Notes under the pieces: model-generated
Told to the model about the DNA's origin: nothing
Databases searched by the model: none
Seen by the model: only the letters and a program-made list of their open reading frames with translations
Program-made: the position numbers and the translations under genes
In this document: positions 11,750-22,594 of the stretch, in pieces
Numbering within the stretch: position 1 is the stretch's first letter
Layout: every line of letters begins with the position of its first letter
DNA from: Tubulanus polymorphus
Lineage: Eukaryota > Nemertea > Palaeonemertea > Tubulaniformes > Tubulanidae
Length of the DNA stretch: 64,000 nucleotides
Reading direction: 5' to 3'
NCBI RefSeq assembly: GCF_964204645.1
Contig: NC_134029.1
Location: 11,522,850 to 11,586,849 of the forward strand

Positions 11750-12169
11750 TGTCGGAGACTGAGCGACAAAAGGACTAACAACGGACAACGCTTTAACGTC
11801 AAACTGTTTAATGACCGGCAGAGCGGTAGCGAAAAACGATAACGAGTTAACTACAAAAAATAGAATAACAGCTAAATACATATTCAATAAATAAGAATTT
11901 CAGAATTTCAGGCAAAATTTGAAGTAATACATTGCATACAACTTACAGCTCTTTATACGGCTAAATTCACATGGTCTAAACTCAAATGGCAAATGCCCAG
12001 AAAACTAAATGTTATGCGATTAAGAGAGGTAACTACAATAGGGACAATACCCATACACAGAAACAGTTACAAACCGGAAATCTGGAATAAAAGAAGCCAG
12101 GAATACGTTGTGCATGAAGCGCGAACCTGAAACTTGACCATAGTATGAGTTAGTACATAACAGTAGACA
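11750..12169 (-). repeat. BEL 3' LTR
   Basis: 420 bp, almost identical to 25515-25974. On the minus strand it runs TGTCTACTG to CTCCGACA. Just upstream on the minus strand is a G-rich polypurine stretch (GGGCGGGGGATGT, about 12170-12182). It lacks the palindromic micro-insertion found in the other LTR. Confidence 0.85.
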
Positions 12170-12284
12170 ACATCCCCCGCCCTTAACGTCTGATAGTTAA
12201 AAAAGAAAACCAAAATACAAAACAAACAAAAAAAAACATGCAAGTCAATCCTGAAAGTTGAAGACATTGTATAAATTCTATAAG

Positions 12285-15164
12285 TTATGGGATAGCTTCT
12301 TCCAATCTAGCGATTTTGGCAACCGGTCTTATGAACTCAGCACCAGTACCAGTTTTTAATTTAACTACTCGAATTTTCCCATCATCGCCGGGATAAACCT
12401 CAGCGACCCTAGCCAGACTCCACTGCCCCCTAGGCACATCAGTGTTCACTAATAGAACCAGATCACCGGTATTTATAGGACAATTATCCTCAGCCCATTT
12501 ACCTCGCACTGTTAGCATCGGAAGATATTCCTTTAACCATCTTTTCCAAAGATGGTCGGCAATGACTTGACTTTGTCTCCAGCGCTTCCTACTACTTATT
12601 TCCTGATCGTGAAATACATCAGGAGGTTTATAACTAGTTGAACCTCCATGTAAGAAATGATTAGGCGTAATTGCGCTGAAATCCAAAGGATCGGAGCTAT
12701 TGTACGTTAAGGGGCGGCTATTGATAACTGCCTCTGTTTCAATGAGGGCCGTACGCAAAACAGAGTCTGTAACTAACTGTAACTTAAGTATTTGTTTGAG
12801 CGCCTTTTTGGTGGATTTGACAAGCCTTTCCCAAGCACCACCAAAATGGGGAGCCAAAGGAGGTGAGAATTTCCAAGTAACATCACGCTGCAGTAAAAAA
12901 CTATGTATTTGAACTTGGTTAAATCGCTGAATACCATCCCTGAGTTCCTTTTCTGCACCTACGAAATTTGTTCCATTATCAGAGTATATCTCAGACGGAG
13001 GACCCCTGCGCCCTATAAAATTGCGCAACACTAGAATAAATGAATCGGTTTCCAGAGAATCTGCAACCTCTAGGTGAATCGCCCGAGTAACTAGACATGT
13101 GAACAAACAACCCCACCGTTTCACAGTACTTCTGCCTAATTTGACGTAAATAGGGCCGAAGTAATCAACTCCCGTAAACGTAAACGGGCGAGTATAAGCA
13201 GTTATACGCGCAGCAGGTACATTACCCATGATCGGTATCAAAGGTTTAACCCTATCACGTCGACAAATCACGCAGTTTTGTATGACACTTCTGACTAAGC
13301 TACGACCTTTGACAGGCCAAAATTTCTGTCGAACCTCGGCCAAGACGTGCTCGGGACCGGCATGTAGTAACGCTTCATGAGTCTCGGCAATAATCAAACG
13401 AGAAACATGATGCCAAAACGGTAATATTACTTGATGACGGGCTTCTAATGGTATGTCAGCTTTCGCCAGTCTGCCGTCTACTTTCAATACTCCGTCACCA
13501 AAGGTTGGACGTAAAGGTACTATGGGACTTTTCCTTGATAAAGTGCCCTTAGACTGCAGAGATCTAATCTCATCTCCGTAACCCTCACGCTGCGCGTGTC
13601 TAATGAGAAAGTGTTGCGCTTCGCTAAGCTCAGACGGCAATAAGTTTCGACCACCCTTGCCACTATCAACATTTAACCGAGGGACCAATGATGAAAATTT
13701 CTTCACGGCCCTAATTACCCAAGCTACATGGCAACGTAACTCATACCATGATGAGAACCTATCAATATTCACCAACTGAAACACATTATCAAATACAGAA
13801 TCAAAGTTTTTATTTACAACGGAACTAGCGTATGTACACTTTTTAATATTTTCGCGATCGATCAGGGGTCCATGAACTATTGACTGATCAGGCCACTCAT
13901 CAACCTCATTCGCTGAATACAAGAAATCAGGTCCACGGAGCCATCGTGAACTGGTGTGAATTTCGGCAGCTGGCAAGCCACGTGTACAGATGTCTGCCGG
14001 GTTAACATTAGATGGAACATACATCCACTGCTCTGTCGAAGTATGACGTAATATCTTACTTAATCTATTAGCGACGAACGTCTTGAACCTGGTTGAACTG
14101 TTGTTGATGTACCTGAGGACCGTAACAGCATCCGACCAGTAGAAAACGCGAAGAAATTTCAACTCTGGTAGCTCGTCCTTCAAAGTGTAAGCAAGTTTCA
14201 TGCCAAGAACAGCTCCTTCAAGCTCCAACTTCGGCACCGTGATCATGCGTACAGGAGCAACACGAGTCTTTGAAGACAAGAAAGAACAATCAATGTTTCC
14301 AGATGGGTGTTTCATACGGAGATAAGCCACAGCTCCAAATCCTTTCTCTGACGCATCACAGAAGACATGCAATTCAACCAGTGTTTCACCTACAACCAAA
14401 CCAAGGTGATGACGTTGCAGGCGAAAATCTGCTAAAAATTTGAGCTCCGCTGCCCACTCTTGCCATCTAATCAAACATTCACCGGAGAGCTCGTCATCCC
14501 AGTCGAAATTTTGCCGCCACATTTCTTGTATCAAGCACTTAGCCCTGAACGTAAACGGTGATACAAACCCCAACGGATCGAAAATCGAGCTGACAATACT
14601 TACGACAAGCCTCTTCGTAGGAACGCCTTCTTTCAAAACAGGTTTAAAAACAAAGTCGTCAGATTCCACATCCCACTTGATACCCAGAGTCCGTTCAATC
14701 GGTAATTCGTCAAGATCAAGATCGAGTTCTGGTCGAGCCCTTTCTTCGCCTGTAATGTGTGCCAAGACTTCTCGACTGTTTGACATCCATTTCGTCAGAT
14801 CAAATCCGCCCTTGCTAAGGATTACTGTTATTTCGTCTGCTAGCTGGCTAGCCTGAAATATAAAAGAAACCGATTTGAGTAAATCGTCGACATAGAAATC
14901 GTTTAATATTGTAGCGACTGCCAAAGCGGAGTGCGATTCGGCATTATCATTGGCTGCTCTCTTTATACAATAATTAGCCGCGCAGGGCGAGTCTTTTGCA
15001 CCAAAAATATGTACGGTCATCTTGTAGACGCCTGGGTCCGATTCTTCTCGAATATCGTCTTGCCACAAGAATAATAGTGAATTTGAATCAGACTCGGGTA
15101 CTTTCACTTGGTGAAACATACATTCTACATCCGCGACAAGCGCGATAGCCCCGAGTCTAAACCG
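12285..15164 (-). CDS. BEL pol, main part: RT, RNase H, integrase
   Basis: Continues the pol frame after one in-frame TAA. In order: RT core with VADVECMFHQV and the catalytic box YVDD; RNase H region with FCDASEKGFGAVAY; the BEL-typical VPKLELEGAVLGMKL segment; an integrase zinc-binding HHCC region (CVICRR); an integrase DDE core beginning TGVDYFGP and including YSDNGTNF and HFGGAWERLVKS; and the C-terminal GDLVLL domain typical of BEL integrases, ending at 12285-12287. About 960 codons, the usual size for the family, all motifs present. Only the nonsense codon at its head separates it from the upstream part. Confidence 0.9.
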   Translation of the reverse strand, partial: RFRLGAIALVADVECMFHQVKVPESDSNSLLFLWQDDIREESDPGVYKMTVHIFGAKDSPCAANYCIKRAANDNAESHSALAVATILNDFYVDDLLKSVSFIFQASQLADEITVILSKGGFDLTKWMSNSREVLAHITGEERARPELDLDLDELPIERTLGIKWDVESDDFVFKPVLKEGVPTKRLVVSIVSSIFDPLGFVSPFTFRAKCLIQEMWRQNFDWDDELSGECLIRWQEWAAELKFLADFRLQRHHLGLVVGETLVELHVFCDASEKGFGAVAYLRMKHPSGNIDCSFLSSKTRVAPVRMITVPKLELEGAVLGMKLAYTLKDELPELKFLRVFYWSDAVTVLRYINNSSTRFKTFVANRLSKILRHTSTEQWMYVPSNVNPADICTRGLPAAEIHTSSRWLRGPDFLYSANEVDEWPDQSIVHGPLIDRENIKKCTYASSVVNKNFDSVFDNVFQLVNIDRFSSWYELRCHVAWVIRAVKKFSSLVPRLNVDSGKGGRNLLPSELSEAQHFLIRHAQREGYGDEIRSLQSKGTLSRKSPIVPLRPTFGDGVLKVDGRLAKADIPLEARHQVILPFWHHVSRLIIAETHEALLHAGPEHVLAEVRQKFWPVKGRSLVRSVIQNCVICRRDRVKPLIPIMGNVPAARITAYTRPFTFTGVDYFGPIYVKLGRSTVKRWGCLFTCLVTRAIHLEVADSLETDSFILVLRNFIGRRGPPSEIYSDNGTNFVGAEKELRDGIQRFNQVQIHSFLLQRDVTWKFSPPLAPHFGGAWERLVKSTKKALKQILKLQLVTDSVLRTALIETEAVINSRPLTYNSSDPLDFSAITPNHFLHGGSTSYKPPDVFHDQEISSRKRWRQSQVIADHLWKRWLKEYLPMLTVRGKWAEDNCPINTGDLVLLVNTDVPRGQWSLARVAEVYPGDDGKIRVVKLKTGTGAEFIRPVAKIARLEEAIP

Positions 15165-15531
15165 TTATAAGACCCCGAAAAGACTATTCAATAGATCCGG
15201 TCCAGTCATCAATTGATTGTTAAGACTAACACCGTTGCATAAGGCCGCTGCGTCAAACACTACTCTAACTTTGCCCGGTTTGTTAGGATTTGTAACCGCG
15301 TGATGCGGCAAATACCAGGTTTTCTTGCCCGTAGTCTTCAGGTCATCCTCCGTAAGCTTACGGGCATGGCCATTTTCAATGTAGCCACTGACTGTTTTGC
15401 AATAAGCTTCACGGAGTATCGGATCATTTTCAAGCCGTTTCTTAAGATTTTTGAAACGGATTTTTGCTTGATGCAAATTATTAGGCATTTGCGATTCAGT
15501 GTTACGCCACAGCATACCTACCTCGTATTTG
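15165..15531 (-). pseudogene. BEL pol, N-terminal RT segment ending in TAA
   Basis: About 120 codons including LPHHAVTNPNK and VRVVFDAAA, the start of BEL-type reverse transcriptase. The right edge is the TTTG target duplication of the nested Gypsy element; across that site the frame continues into 23108-25465. The left edge is an in-frame TAA at 15165-15167, after which the same frame stays open. The copy is therefore inactivated by one nonsense codon and one insertion. Confidence 0.85.
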
Positions 15532-15625
15532 TGTCACCCTGATATAATTTGCATATTTCATAATCATATAGATCTACAATGTCATATCGAACAGTTCATA
15601 ACATTTCATAGCTCTACTACATATT

Positions 15626-15683
<58 letters not shown>

Positions 15684-16065
15684 TAATATAACTTATGACT
15701 ATAGTGTCAATATGTGCTTTAAGGTCGTAATCAACATGTGACATTACTCAACATGTTTTCACGATAATTAGCTATAGTCAGTGCTCATCGATAATTAATT
15801 AATGTCTCTCAAACATGTCGCTAGGTGTTTATTTGTGCGTCCTGATGTCTACAACTTGTCTGACACCTAGTTCTCACATTATACTCATGATTCTGTATAT
15901 AAAGACTATGTAAAGCTATGATAATCATTCTCATTCCGGGATGCAATAAAGATTGTACATATAAGGTTTAACTGCCTTGTTGTTCCTGATGGATGGAATC
16001 CTGTACCGCTGGTGTAAATGCTAGTTCCCCAGCCAGCCTGCCGATACAAGAACCAGCCGGTTACA
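15532..16065 (+). repeat. Gypsy 5' LTR
   Basis: 534 bp. It differs from the 3' LTR mainly by a longer TAA microsatellite (about 21 bp more) and a few substitutions (for example GTATATAAAG against GTATAAAAAG). Contains a TATA-like TATATAAAG near 15896 and AATAAAG near 15945, plausible promoter and polyadenylation signals. Confidence 0.9.
15623..15683 (+). repeat. (TAA)n microsatellite inside LTR
   Basis: About 20 uninterrupted TAA units; the matching 3' LTR (22685-22725) has about seven fewer. The array has changed length since insertion. Confidence 0.9.
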
Positions 16066-16067
16066 GA

Positions 16068-16080
16068 TGGTGGAGAACCC
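16068..16080 (+). promoter_or_regulatory. Gypsy primer-binding site
   Basis: TGGTGGAGAACCC begins two bases after the LTR end, the expected position and TGG start for tRNA-primed minus-strand synthesis. I did not assign the tRNA. Confidence 0.6.
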
Positions 16081-16477
16081 AAATTTAAGTCCTCGTGACT
16101 TACACAAGTACAGATGAAGCTGCTTATATACGGATTGTGACTGAAACATACCACAAAATAGAAGATCGCATTCAACTACACTTGTGACAAGACCGTGCTG
16201 ATCGCCGAAATCGCTGCTGTTTTGGTGGATACAACACATTATGGTAACTTGTTGTCAGCCATAGGTAATATGATTGAATCTTCATCTCGAATTAGTGGTC
16301 GGATATTGAGTATAGGAAATTATAGCTCTTTGAGTTTGGGAGCATTACTGTGTAGTTGAGCAGTTTGATATATATCTCAAGTTTCGATTGTTCAATTCAA
16401 AGCATTTTTCTAGCAAACATTATTCATAATCAGTTTCATTTCGTTCTGTACACTTACGTGGTATACACTTCAAAAAG
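16081..16477 (+). other. Gypsy leader without gag
   Basis: 400 bp between the primer-binding site and the protease start. No open frame of gag size and no zinc-knuckle codons on this strand, although gag normally sits here. Confidence 0.6.
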
Positions 16478-19159
16478 ATGAAGCGCATACATTGTAGTAA
16501 GGATGTTTGTCGCAAAGAAGCATCTCGATTATGGGTACCTGATATCAATGCGGTTGATATAAGCTTAGTTTCAGGGTTGAATCGGAATATTATAAACGTT
16601 GATATTAATAAACACTCCCAACGAGCATTAGTCGATACAGGTGCATCAATTTCATGTATTGCTAGATCAACGGTCGAAGGATGTATCAAAAATCCCATAT
16701 ATAGTCATTCGGATATAAACATTATTAGAGGAGTTTGTGGGGAAGCACATTCAGTAATTGGTAGAATTGATGTACCCATTTGCATTCAATCTCATGTATT
16801 AACACATAAGTTTTATGTATTCGATAGGCTACATACAGATGTCATTCTAGGACTGGATTTTTTGAAGGAAAACAATGTAAACATTGACCTTGCATCAGGC
16901 ACAATTGAATTTAAAGATGTTTCGATTCCATTAAAGATTCTTAGGAATAAACAAGAGCTGTACAGAAATAAAGCTAAAACGATTAACAGCATAGTTATTT
17001 CACCAAATACTAAACAAATAGTTCAAATAAGTGTCGATACGTTGGCGGAAGGTTCATTGGTTGTTTTTGAACCATACAACCACAAGTTATTGAATAAATG
17101 TTTAGGTGGAGGTAAAACATTATGCAAAATCACGGACGGTAAAATTTTCGCTACTATTGTGAATCCTACTAATGAACCGATTCAAATTTCAAAAGATTAT
17201 GTGCTTGGATTTGCATACAATGTAACTGACGATGATTGTTTCGATTTCGCAGATGACAATACTAGTGCAAACATTTTCTCCGTTGATACTGATACACCAC
17301 GGAATTATGATGAAAAAATTAAAATAGCGGAAAATTTAGGCATAAAAATTCCAGAAAACTCAGGATTGACTCTGGAACAAAAAGAGAGATTAATGTATTT
17401 AATTGGATGTAATAGGTCAATATTTGCTAGTAACTTACAGGAAATCGGCAAGACTTCATTAGTTACCCATAAGATAGAAACAACTGATGACGACCCTATA
17501 ATTCAAAGACCTTATCGCAAAAGTCCACACTTGAGACAGGTAGAAAACGACTTGGTTAACGAACTGTTAGATGCCGATCTTATTGAACCAACTGATTCTG
17601 TTTTCAATAATCCTGTGGTTTTGGTCAGAAAACCAGACAATACGTATAGGTTTACTATTGATTTTAGAAAACTGAATTCGAAGACCGTAACGCAATCATT
17701 TCCACTACCTCATTTTGATGATGTATTTGACACTATAGCCGATGCTAAACCCATGATATTTAGTAAATTAGATCTTAATTCAGGATTTCACCAGATACCG
17801 TTACATGAAGAATCGCGTCATAAAACAGCTTTTCAAACGACACAAGGCAAAATGTGCTTCAAAAGAATGCCGATGGGAATTAAGAATGGTCCTATGGCTT
17901 TTCAGATGCTTATGTCAAAATGTTTAGGTCATTTGAATTGGCAATATGTATTGTGTTTCATTGATGATCTAATCATATTCTCTCAAGATTTTGACAGTCA
18001 CCTAGTTCATTTATCAAATGTTTTTGAGAAGCTTAAACAAGCCGGTCTAACTGCCAAACCGACTAAGTGTGAATTTGCAGTCCCAGAAATTGAATATCTG
18101 GGTTATACCTTATCTGCTGAGGGTCTTCGTACTTGTAAAAAGAACATCGAAAAGGTTAACAGCTTTCCAGTTCCGTCCAATGTCAAACAATTACGAAGTT
18201 TTCTAGGGTTGACAAATTTTTACAGGAAATTCATTCAAAATTATGCATCAATAGTTTCTCCCTTGAATGCTTTGAACTGTAAAGATGTGAAGTTCAAATG
18301 GACCCCTGATTGTCAAAAAGCTTTTGATACGCTTAAACAGGAATTAACTAGTGATCCAATTCTGATATTCCCTGATTTCAATTCTCGTTTCTATCTCTCA
18401 GTTGACTCTTCGGACTATGCTATTGGTTACGTTTTGTCTCAGAAAAAGAATAATTTAGAACATGTTATCGGATATGGTGGTCGCGCGTTACGTGTAAACG
18501 AAAAGAAATGGCATATTAGTGATAAGGAAGGATTAGCTTTGATTGAAGGAATTCAGAATTTTCATCCCTACCTGATTGGAAATGAATTCACTGTGTATAC
18601 TGATAGCAAAAGTTTAACGTATATTCATGAAAACCGACTAAACAAACGTATAGGACGTTGGGAATTGGCTCTTCAAGCATATAATTTTTCTATTGAACAC
18701 CGACCGGGTAAGAAAAATGGCAATTGCGACGGTTTAAGTAGACGAGATTATGATAAACCTCCTCCTCCTAGACCTTATGATCCTTCACAAGAAACTGTTT
18801 TCACAGCAATGACAAATGGATCTCAGTCTTATGAAGTCGTGTTTGATTATACTAGCCCCGTGGTGGCTGAGTTAACTCCTGATACTTATAAGGAGATTGA
18901 ACTGATTAAACTTGCTAATATAACTCACTTACAGCGGAATTGCCCTGAAGTTTGTCACATGTTGGAACATAAGTTAGATCCATCATATGCTGTCAACGAT
19001 GAAAAACTGTTTCGAAAGCTCAGTTGGAGGGCCGACCAATATGGTATTATCGATGGCACGTTATATTATTTGTATACGCCTAGAGTTACTGGTATTCCTA
19101 AAGCCGAGAAGGTCATCCCAGTTCTTGAAGTTCCTAGGTCATTACGGTCGGAAATATAG
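16478..19159 (+). CDS. Gypsy pol: protease, RT, RNase H
   Basis: 893 codons from an ATG at 16478 to TAG 19157-19159. The aspartic protease active site ALVDTGAS lies at about residue 53, with GLDFL further on as the usual second protease motif. RT has SKLDLNSGFHQIPL near residue 430 and the catalytic FIDD box near 495. RNase H has VDSSDYAIGYVLSQ near 642 and a closing HRPGKKNGNCDGLSR near 740. The last 150 residues lead into the integrase zinc-binding region. The reading frame continues in register after the TAG. Confidence 0.92.
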   Translation: MKRIHCSKDVCRKEASRLWVPDINAVDISLVSGLNRNIINVDINKHSQRALVDTGASISCIARSTVEGCIKNPIYSHSDINIIRGVCGEAHSVIGRIDVPICIQSHVLTHKFYVFDRLHTDVILGLDFLKENNVNIDLASGTIEFKDVSIPLKILRNKQELYRNKAKTINSIVISPNTKQIVQISVDTLAEGSLVVFEPYNHKLLNKCLGGGKTLCKITDGKIFATIVNPTNEPIQISKDYVLGFAYNVTDDDCFDFADDNTSANIFSVDTDTPRNYDEKIKIAENLGIKIPENSGLTLEQKERLMYLIGCNRSIFASNLQEIGKTSLVTHKIETTDDDPIIQRPYRKSPHLRQVENDLVNELLDADLIEPTDSVFNNPVVLVRKPDNTYRFTIDFRKLNSKTVTQSFPLPHFDDVFDTIADAKPMIFSKLDLNSGFHQIPLHEESRHKTAFQTTQGKMCFKRMPMGIKNGPMAFQMLMSKCLGHLNWQYVLCFIDDLIIFSQDFDSHLVHLSNVFEKLKQAGLTAKPTKCEFAVPEIEYLGYTLSAEGLRTCKKNIEKVNSFPVPSNVKQLRSFLGLTNFYRKFIQNYASIVSPLNALNCKDVKFKWTPDCQKAFDTLKQELTSDPILIFPDFNSRFYLSVDSSDYAIGYVLSQKKNNLEHVIGYGGRALRVNEKKWHISDKEGLALIEGIQNFHPYLIGNEFTVYTDSKSLTYIHENRLNKRIGRWELALQAYNFSIEHRPGKKNGNCDGLSRRDYDKPPPPRPYDPSQETVFTAMTNGSQSYEVVFDYTSPVVAELTPDTYKEIELIKLANITHLQRNCPEVCHMLEHKLDPSYAVNDEKLFRKLSWRADQYGIIDGTLYYLYTPRVTGIPKAEKVIPVLEVPRSLRSEI

Positions 19160-20020
19160 AAAGCTTACCATGATTCATTAGTGGGAGGTTGCCACCAGGG
19201 TCGAGATCGTCTTTATGGTGTTTTACGTAATAAATATCATTGGGATTCCATGTATGAAGATTGTGGGAAATATGTTTCTACTTGTGAGAATTGCCAACAG
19301 GTCAAACGGAATTATCATAGTCATCCAACACCCTTACAACCATTACCAATTGAAGGCTTATTCTCCAGATGGCACATTGACTTCCTTTGCAATCTTCCGG
19401 AGACACCTGATGGTAATAAGCATATTCTACTCGTGGTAGATAGCTGGAGTAAATGGCCCGAGGCTTTTCCTCTCAAAACTCAGGAAACAACAGAGGTAGC
19501 AAAGGTTCTCTTTAAAGAGATATTTTCGCGGTATGGTGCTCCTCATTCATTAGTCTCTGATCGCGGTAAAACATTTATGTCTAAGTTAGTTGGAGCTCTC
19601 TGTGAATTGTTTCACGTGAAACAACATTTCACCGCTCCGTACCATCCTCAATCAAACTCAGTTTGCGAGAGAACTAACCAGTACATTTGGCAGTCGCTTA
19701 GGTCGTATTGTAACCAGGATCAGACTAATTGGGATACACTAATGCCAAGTGTAATGATGAGTTATAGGCATGTTCCCTCAACTGAAGGTTCAGGTTTTAG
19801 CCCTTACCACATGTTATTTGGTCAAGAAATGCGTCTACCAATAGACACGGCTTTAATTCCACGGCATTCGTTAGCTACTGATCATAAGGCATACTTATCA
19901 CATATATTAAGGCAGCTGGTCATATCACGAAATATCGCTAACGAGAATATTAAAAGAGCTCAAAATAAGTATAAAACTCAGTTCGATAAAGGCATTAAAA
20001 CCTCAGTTTCAGATTACTGA
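19160..20020 (+). CDS. Gypsy integrase
   Basis: Same frame as the upstream ORF, separated only by the TAG at 19157-19159. The HHCC zinc-binding region (H-D-S-L-x-G-G-x-H ... CENCQQVK) is followed by the DDE core: WHIDFLCNLP (D), LVSDRGKTF (D) and the PHPQSN-like YHPQSNSVCER (E). A frameshift near 20015 ends the frame inside the link to the C-terminal domain. Whether the stop is a mutation or is read through cannot be told from one copy. Confidence 0.88.
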   Translation, partial: KAYHDSLVGGCHQGRDRLYGVLRNKYHWDSMYEDCGKYVSTCENCQQVKRNYHSHPTPLQPLPIEGLFSRWHIDFLCNLPETPDGNKHILLVVDSWSKWPEAFPLKTQETTEVAKVLFKEIFSRYGAPHSLVSDRGKTFMSKLVGALCELFHVKQHFTAPYHPQSNSVCERTNQYIWQSLRSYCNQDQTNWDTLMPSVMMSYRHVPSTEGSGFSPYHMLFGQEMRLPIDTALIPRHSLATDHKAYLSHILRQLVISRNIANENIKRAQNKYKTQFDKGIKTSVSDY

Positions 20021-20519
20021 TCGCGTTTGGCTAAAAGTCATGAAAGTTAAGAAAGGAAAATCACCAAAACTGTGTAAAAAATACGTAGGTCCCTATTTCA
20101 TTCAGTCAATAGCTAGTAAAGGGGCTTATCAATTACGAAGAATCTCTGATAACGTTTTACTCCCATCGCATGTCAATGGGAACCGTCTTAAGTTATACAA
20201 CGATCCCTCATCGTGTCCAAATTATGAAGAGGTCGCATGGGATGGTTCAACAGCTGAGGAAAACCCTGAATTATTCGACGAGATTCATGGGCGCTTAAAA
20301 TATAAACCTAGCAATTTAGCTGATACTCCAACTGACACTCAAATTTCGGCTGACGATAACAAAGATAGACCGGTAGTTACTGAGACTTTCAATGAATCAG
20401 ATATTCAGAAAATTCTACAGTACAAACCAGAAAGTGGTTTATGTAAATATCGCGTAAAATGGAAGTCAGATTTAAATCGTGGAAATTCTTGGGAATTAGG
20501 AAAATGGGAACCATCTTAA
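20021..20519 (+). pseudogene. Gypsy integrase C-terminal and chromodomain-like region
   Basis: After the frameshift, frame 3 encodes a basic region with YVGPYFIQSI and LPSHVNGNRLKLY, typical of Gypsy integrase C-termini, then IQKILQYKPESG...YRVKWKSD...SWELGKW, which fits the chromodomain pattern of chromoviruses. It stops at 20517-20519 only because a 328-bp tandem duplication starts there. Confidence 0.75.
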
Positions 20520-20833
20520 GTTATACAACGATCCCTCATCGCGTCCAAATTATGAAGAGGTCGCATGGGATGGTTCAACAGCTGAGGAAAACCCTGAATT
20601 ATTCGACGAGATTCATGGGCGCTTAAAATATAAACCTAGCAATTTAGCTGATACTCCAACTGACACTCAAATTTCGGCTGACGATAACAAAGATAGACCG
20701 GTAGTTACTGAGACTTTCAATGAATCAGATATTCAGAAAATTCTACAGTACAAACTAGAAAGTGGTTTATGTAAATATCGCGTAAAATGGAAGTCAGATT
20801 TAAATCGTGGAAATTCTTGGGAATTAGGAAAAT
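20178..20833 (+). repeat. 328-bp tandem duplication in Gypsy pol
   Basis: The block beginning GGGAACC(G/A)TCTTAAG occurs at about 20178 and again at about 20506, with only a few differences (GTGTCC/GCGTCC, AAACCAG/AAACTAG). It duplicates the C-terminal and chromodomain codons. Because 328 is not a multiple of three, the second copy is in another frame, which continues into 20834-21426. Confidence 0.9.
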
Positions 20834-21426
20834 GGATCCCAAATAAACTAATTCGACACTTTCACGAAAACTATGCGGCATCAGGCAAAAAACGTAAGAA
20901 ACCTTGCAAAAGTAAGTTTTTTGATCGCATTACAGACAATTCTGATAATAATCAGGGACATCAAAACGATCGAAATGAAAACGAGAATGACGTAGCAAAT
21001 ATTATAATCACAAATAGAGATAGATGTCAGGATAGTGAAGTAGAGATACGTGAAAAACCTAGAAGAAAATTAAATGGAACCGTAATACAGGGTGTATATG
21101 TTACTAATGATCGCTTCCAGGAATTTGATAATCAGATGTCTAATGAAGACTCATCAAATAATGAGAATGTAAATAGTGTATATTGTTCAGCTCGATCGAA
21201 AACTCACCAAGATCATACGAATCAGGATAGCGTTAAGAGTAGTTCAGATTCAAGTAATGTCGCTATCGAAGAAGCTATTCGGACGGGAAATCGTCGAGCA
21301 TTATGTCCGTGCCCTACAGGAAAAACGGTTGTTGCTACCAAATTTCAAAATAATGTGCTATTCGTAAATTATATTACCATGACAGTCCATGGTACCGGGC
21401 ATCAAAACGAGATTGGTTTGAAGTAA
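20834..21426 (+). pseudogene. Gypsy C-terminal extension after the chromodomain
   Basis: Open in the frame of the second duplicated copy: chromodomain end (PNKLIRHFHENYAASG), a Lys-rich patch (KKRKKPCK), then an Asn/Asp/Ser-rich low-complexity stretch, ending GTGHQNEIGLK. About 200 residues. Probably an unstructured integrase tail. No family recognised. Confidence 0.5.
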
Positions 21427-21719
21427 GTGATTTCGGAGAGAGTCTTGAACATGTATGGGGTATATATCATGTCATCTTGGAAAATGAAAGGCCTCCCACC
21501 GAAACCGAGCTCAAAAACATTATACCTACTGCCGCTCGAGCCGTATCAACACGTTTCAACGACCAGGGAGTCTTAGAATACTATGTTTTATTTGGGCGGT
21601 TCGCTCCCCCTGCATGGCGGCCTTGGTATGAAACACCTCCTGGCACACAAAGTCAGTACGCTTCTCGTTTAAAATCTATTTCTTCGAAACTCAGTAGTAG
21701 CTACAGTAGGTTTTCTTAA
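21370..21719 (+). pseudogene. unidentified 3' ORF in Gypsy
   Basis: A second frame overlaps the end of the previous one by a frameshift near 21370 and runs to TAA 21717-21719. It includes SPWYRASKRDWFEVSDFGES and LEYYVLFGRFAPPAWRPWYE; the latter faintly resembles a chromodomain (YxVxWxG...WxPW). It lies between pol and the 3' LTR, where some Gypsy elements carry an extra gene. Function unknown. Confidence 0.45.
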
Positions 21720-22594
21720 GCTTTCCAGGATATCATATGGATATCAACGATGAATTGATCAGCTTATTACTCGTACGTATATTTTCAGTTTATTTACGCC
21801 CTGAACGGTTCAAAGATCGGATAGTTCATACGTTCAATTAATATATACTAGTCATTTTAAGTAGAGTGCATGAAATCTTTCGTAGAAAACACGCAAATAA
21901 CGTCATTGTAAATCTAATACGAGACATAACTGAGATGAGTGTACGGTACGGTATGAATTTATCAATGATATAATATAACGTGGATTAATTGAGACTGCGA
22001 TGATAGGTGTTAAAACAGTTCAGTTATGCTGGTGGTGTCATCTTTGCTCAATTACTATGGTTATTCTTTATTTACTTCTGACCACTTATTTTGGATGATG
22101 ATAATTTTTTCCTTTTGGCTGACAAGGGTAACTGTATTTGTGTTGTGTCATTGCCTGAACTCTGCTCTGATGTCAAATGTTGCATGTTACTATCATTGTG
22201 TCACGAAGTTATTTCCAGTCAGTAATCGAAAGATCTTCAAAACAGAGAAATGCGTACTACTTGCAACTTGCATCACCAACTGATCTTCGGGACGCTATAA
22301 CTACACAACACGTCGCTACTTCTGTTCGTCGCAGAACCAACCAGAATTCGGGGATCGTTTGCAGATCATTCAAAATTACAGTTAACGTGTCATCGCATCG
22401 TCCGTATATAACGACAACATGTGACTCTTTCGTGAATGACTGATAATCCGGATGTTACTGTCCAGCGTTTGCACATTTTTGCGCGGTGAAAGTCAATCTT
22501 TCATGTTTTCGCGATGGAAGGAGTTTTGATGAACTTATAGTATCTGCGTTTTCCGCAAATTTGGAGGACCAAATTTAATTGGACAAGGGGCATC
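21720..22594 (+). other. Gypsy 3' non-coding region and polypurine tract
   Basis: No convincing ORF. It ends in GGACAAGGGGCATC immediately before the 3' LTR, a likely plus-strand primer tract (AAGGGG at about 22585-22590). Confidence 0.5.
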
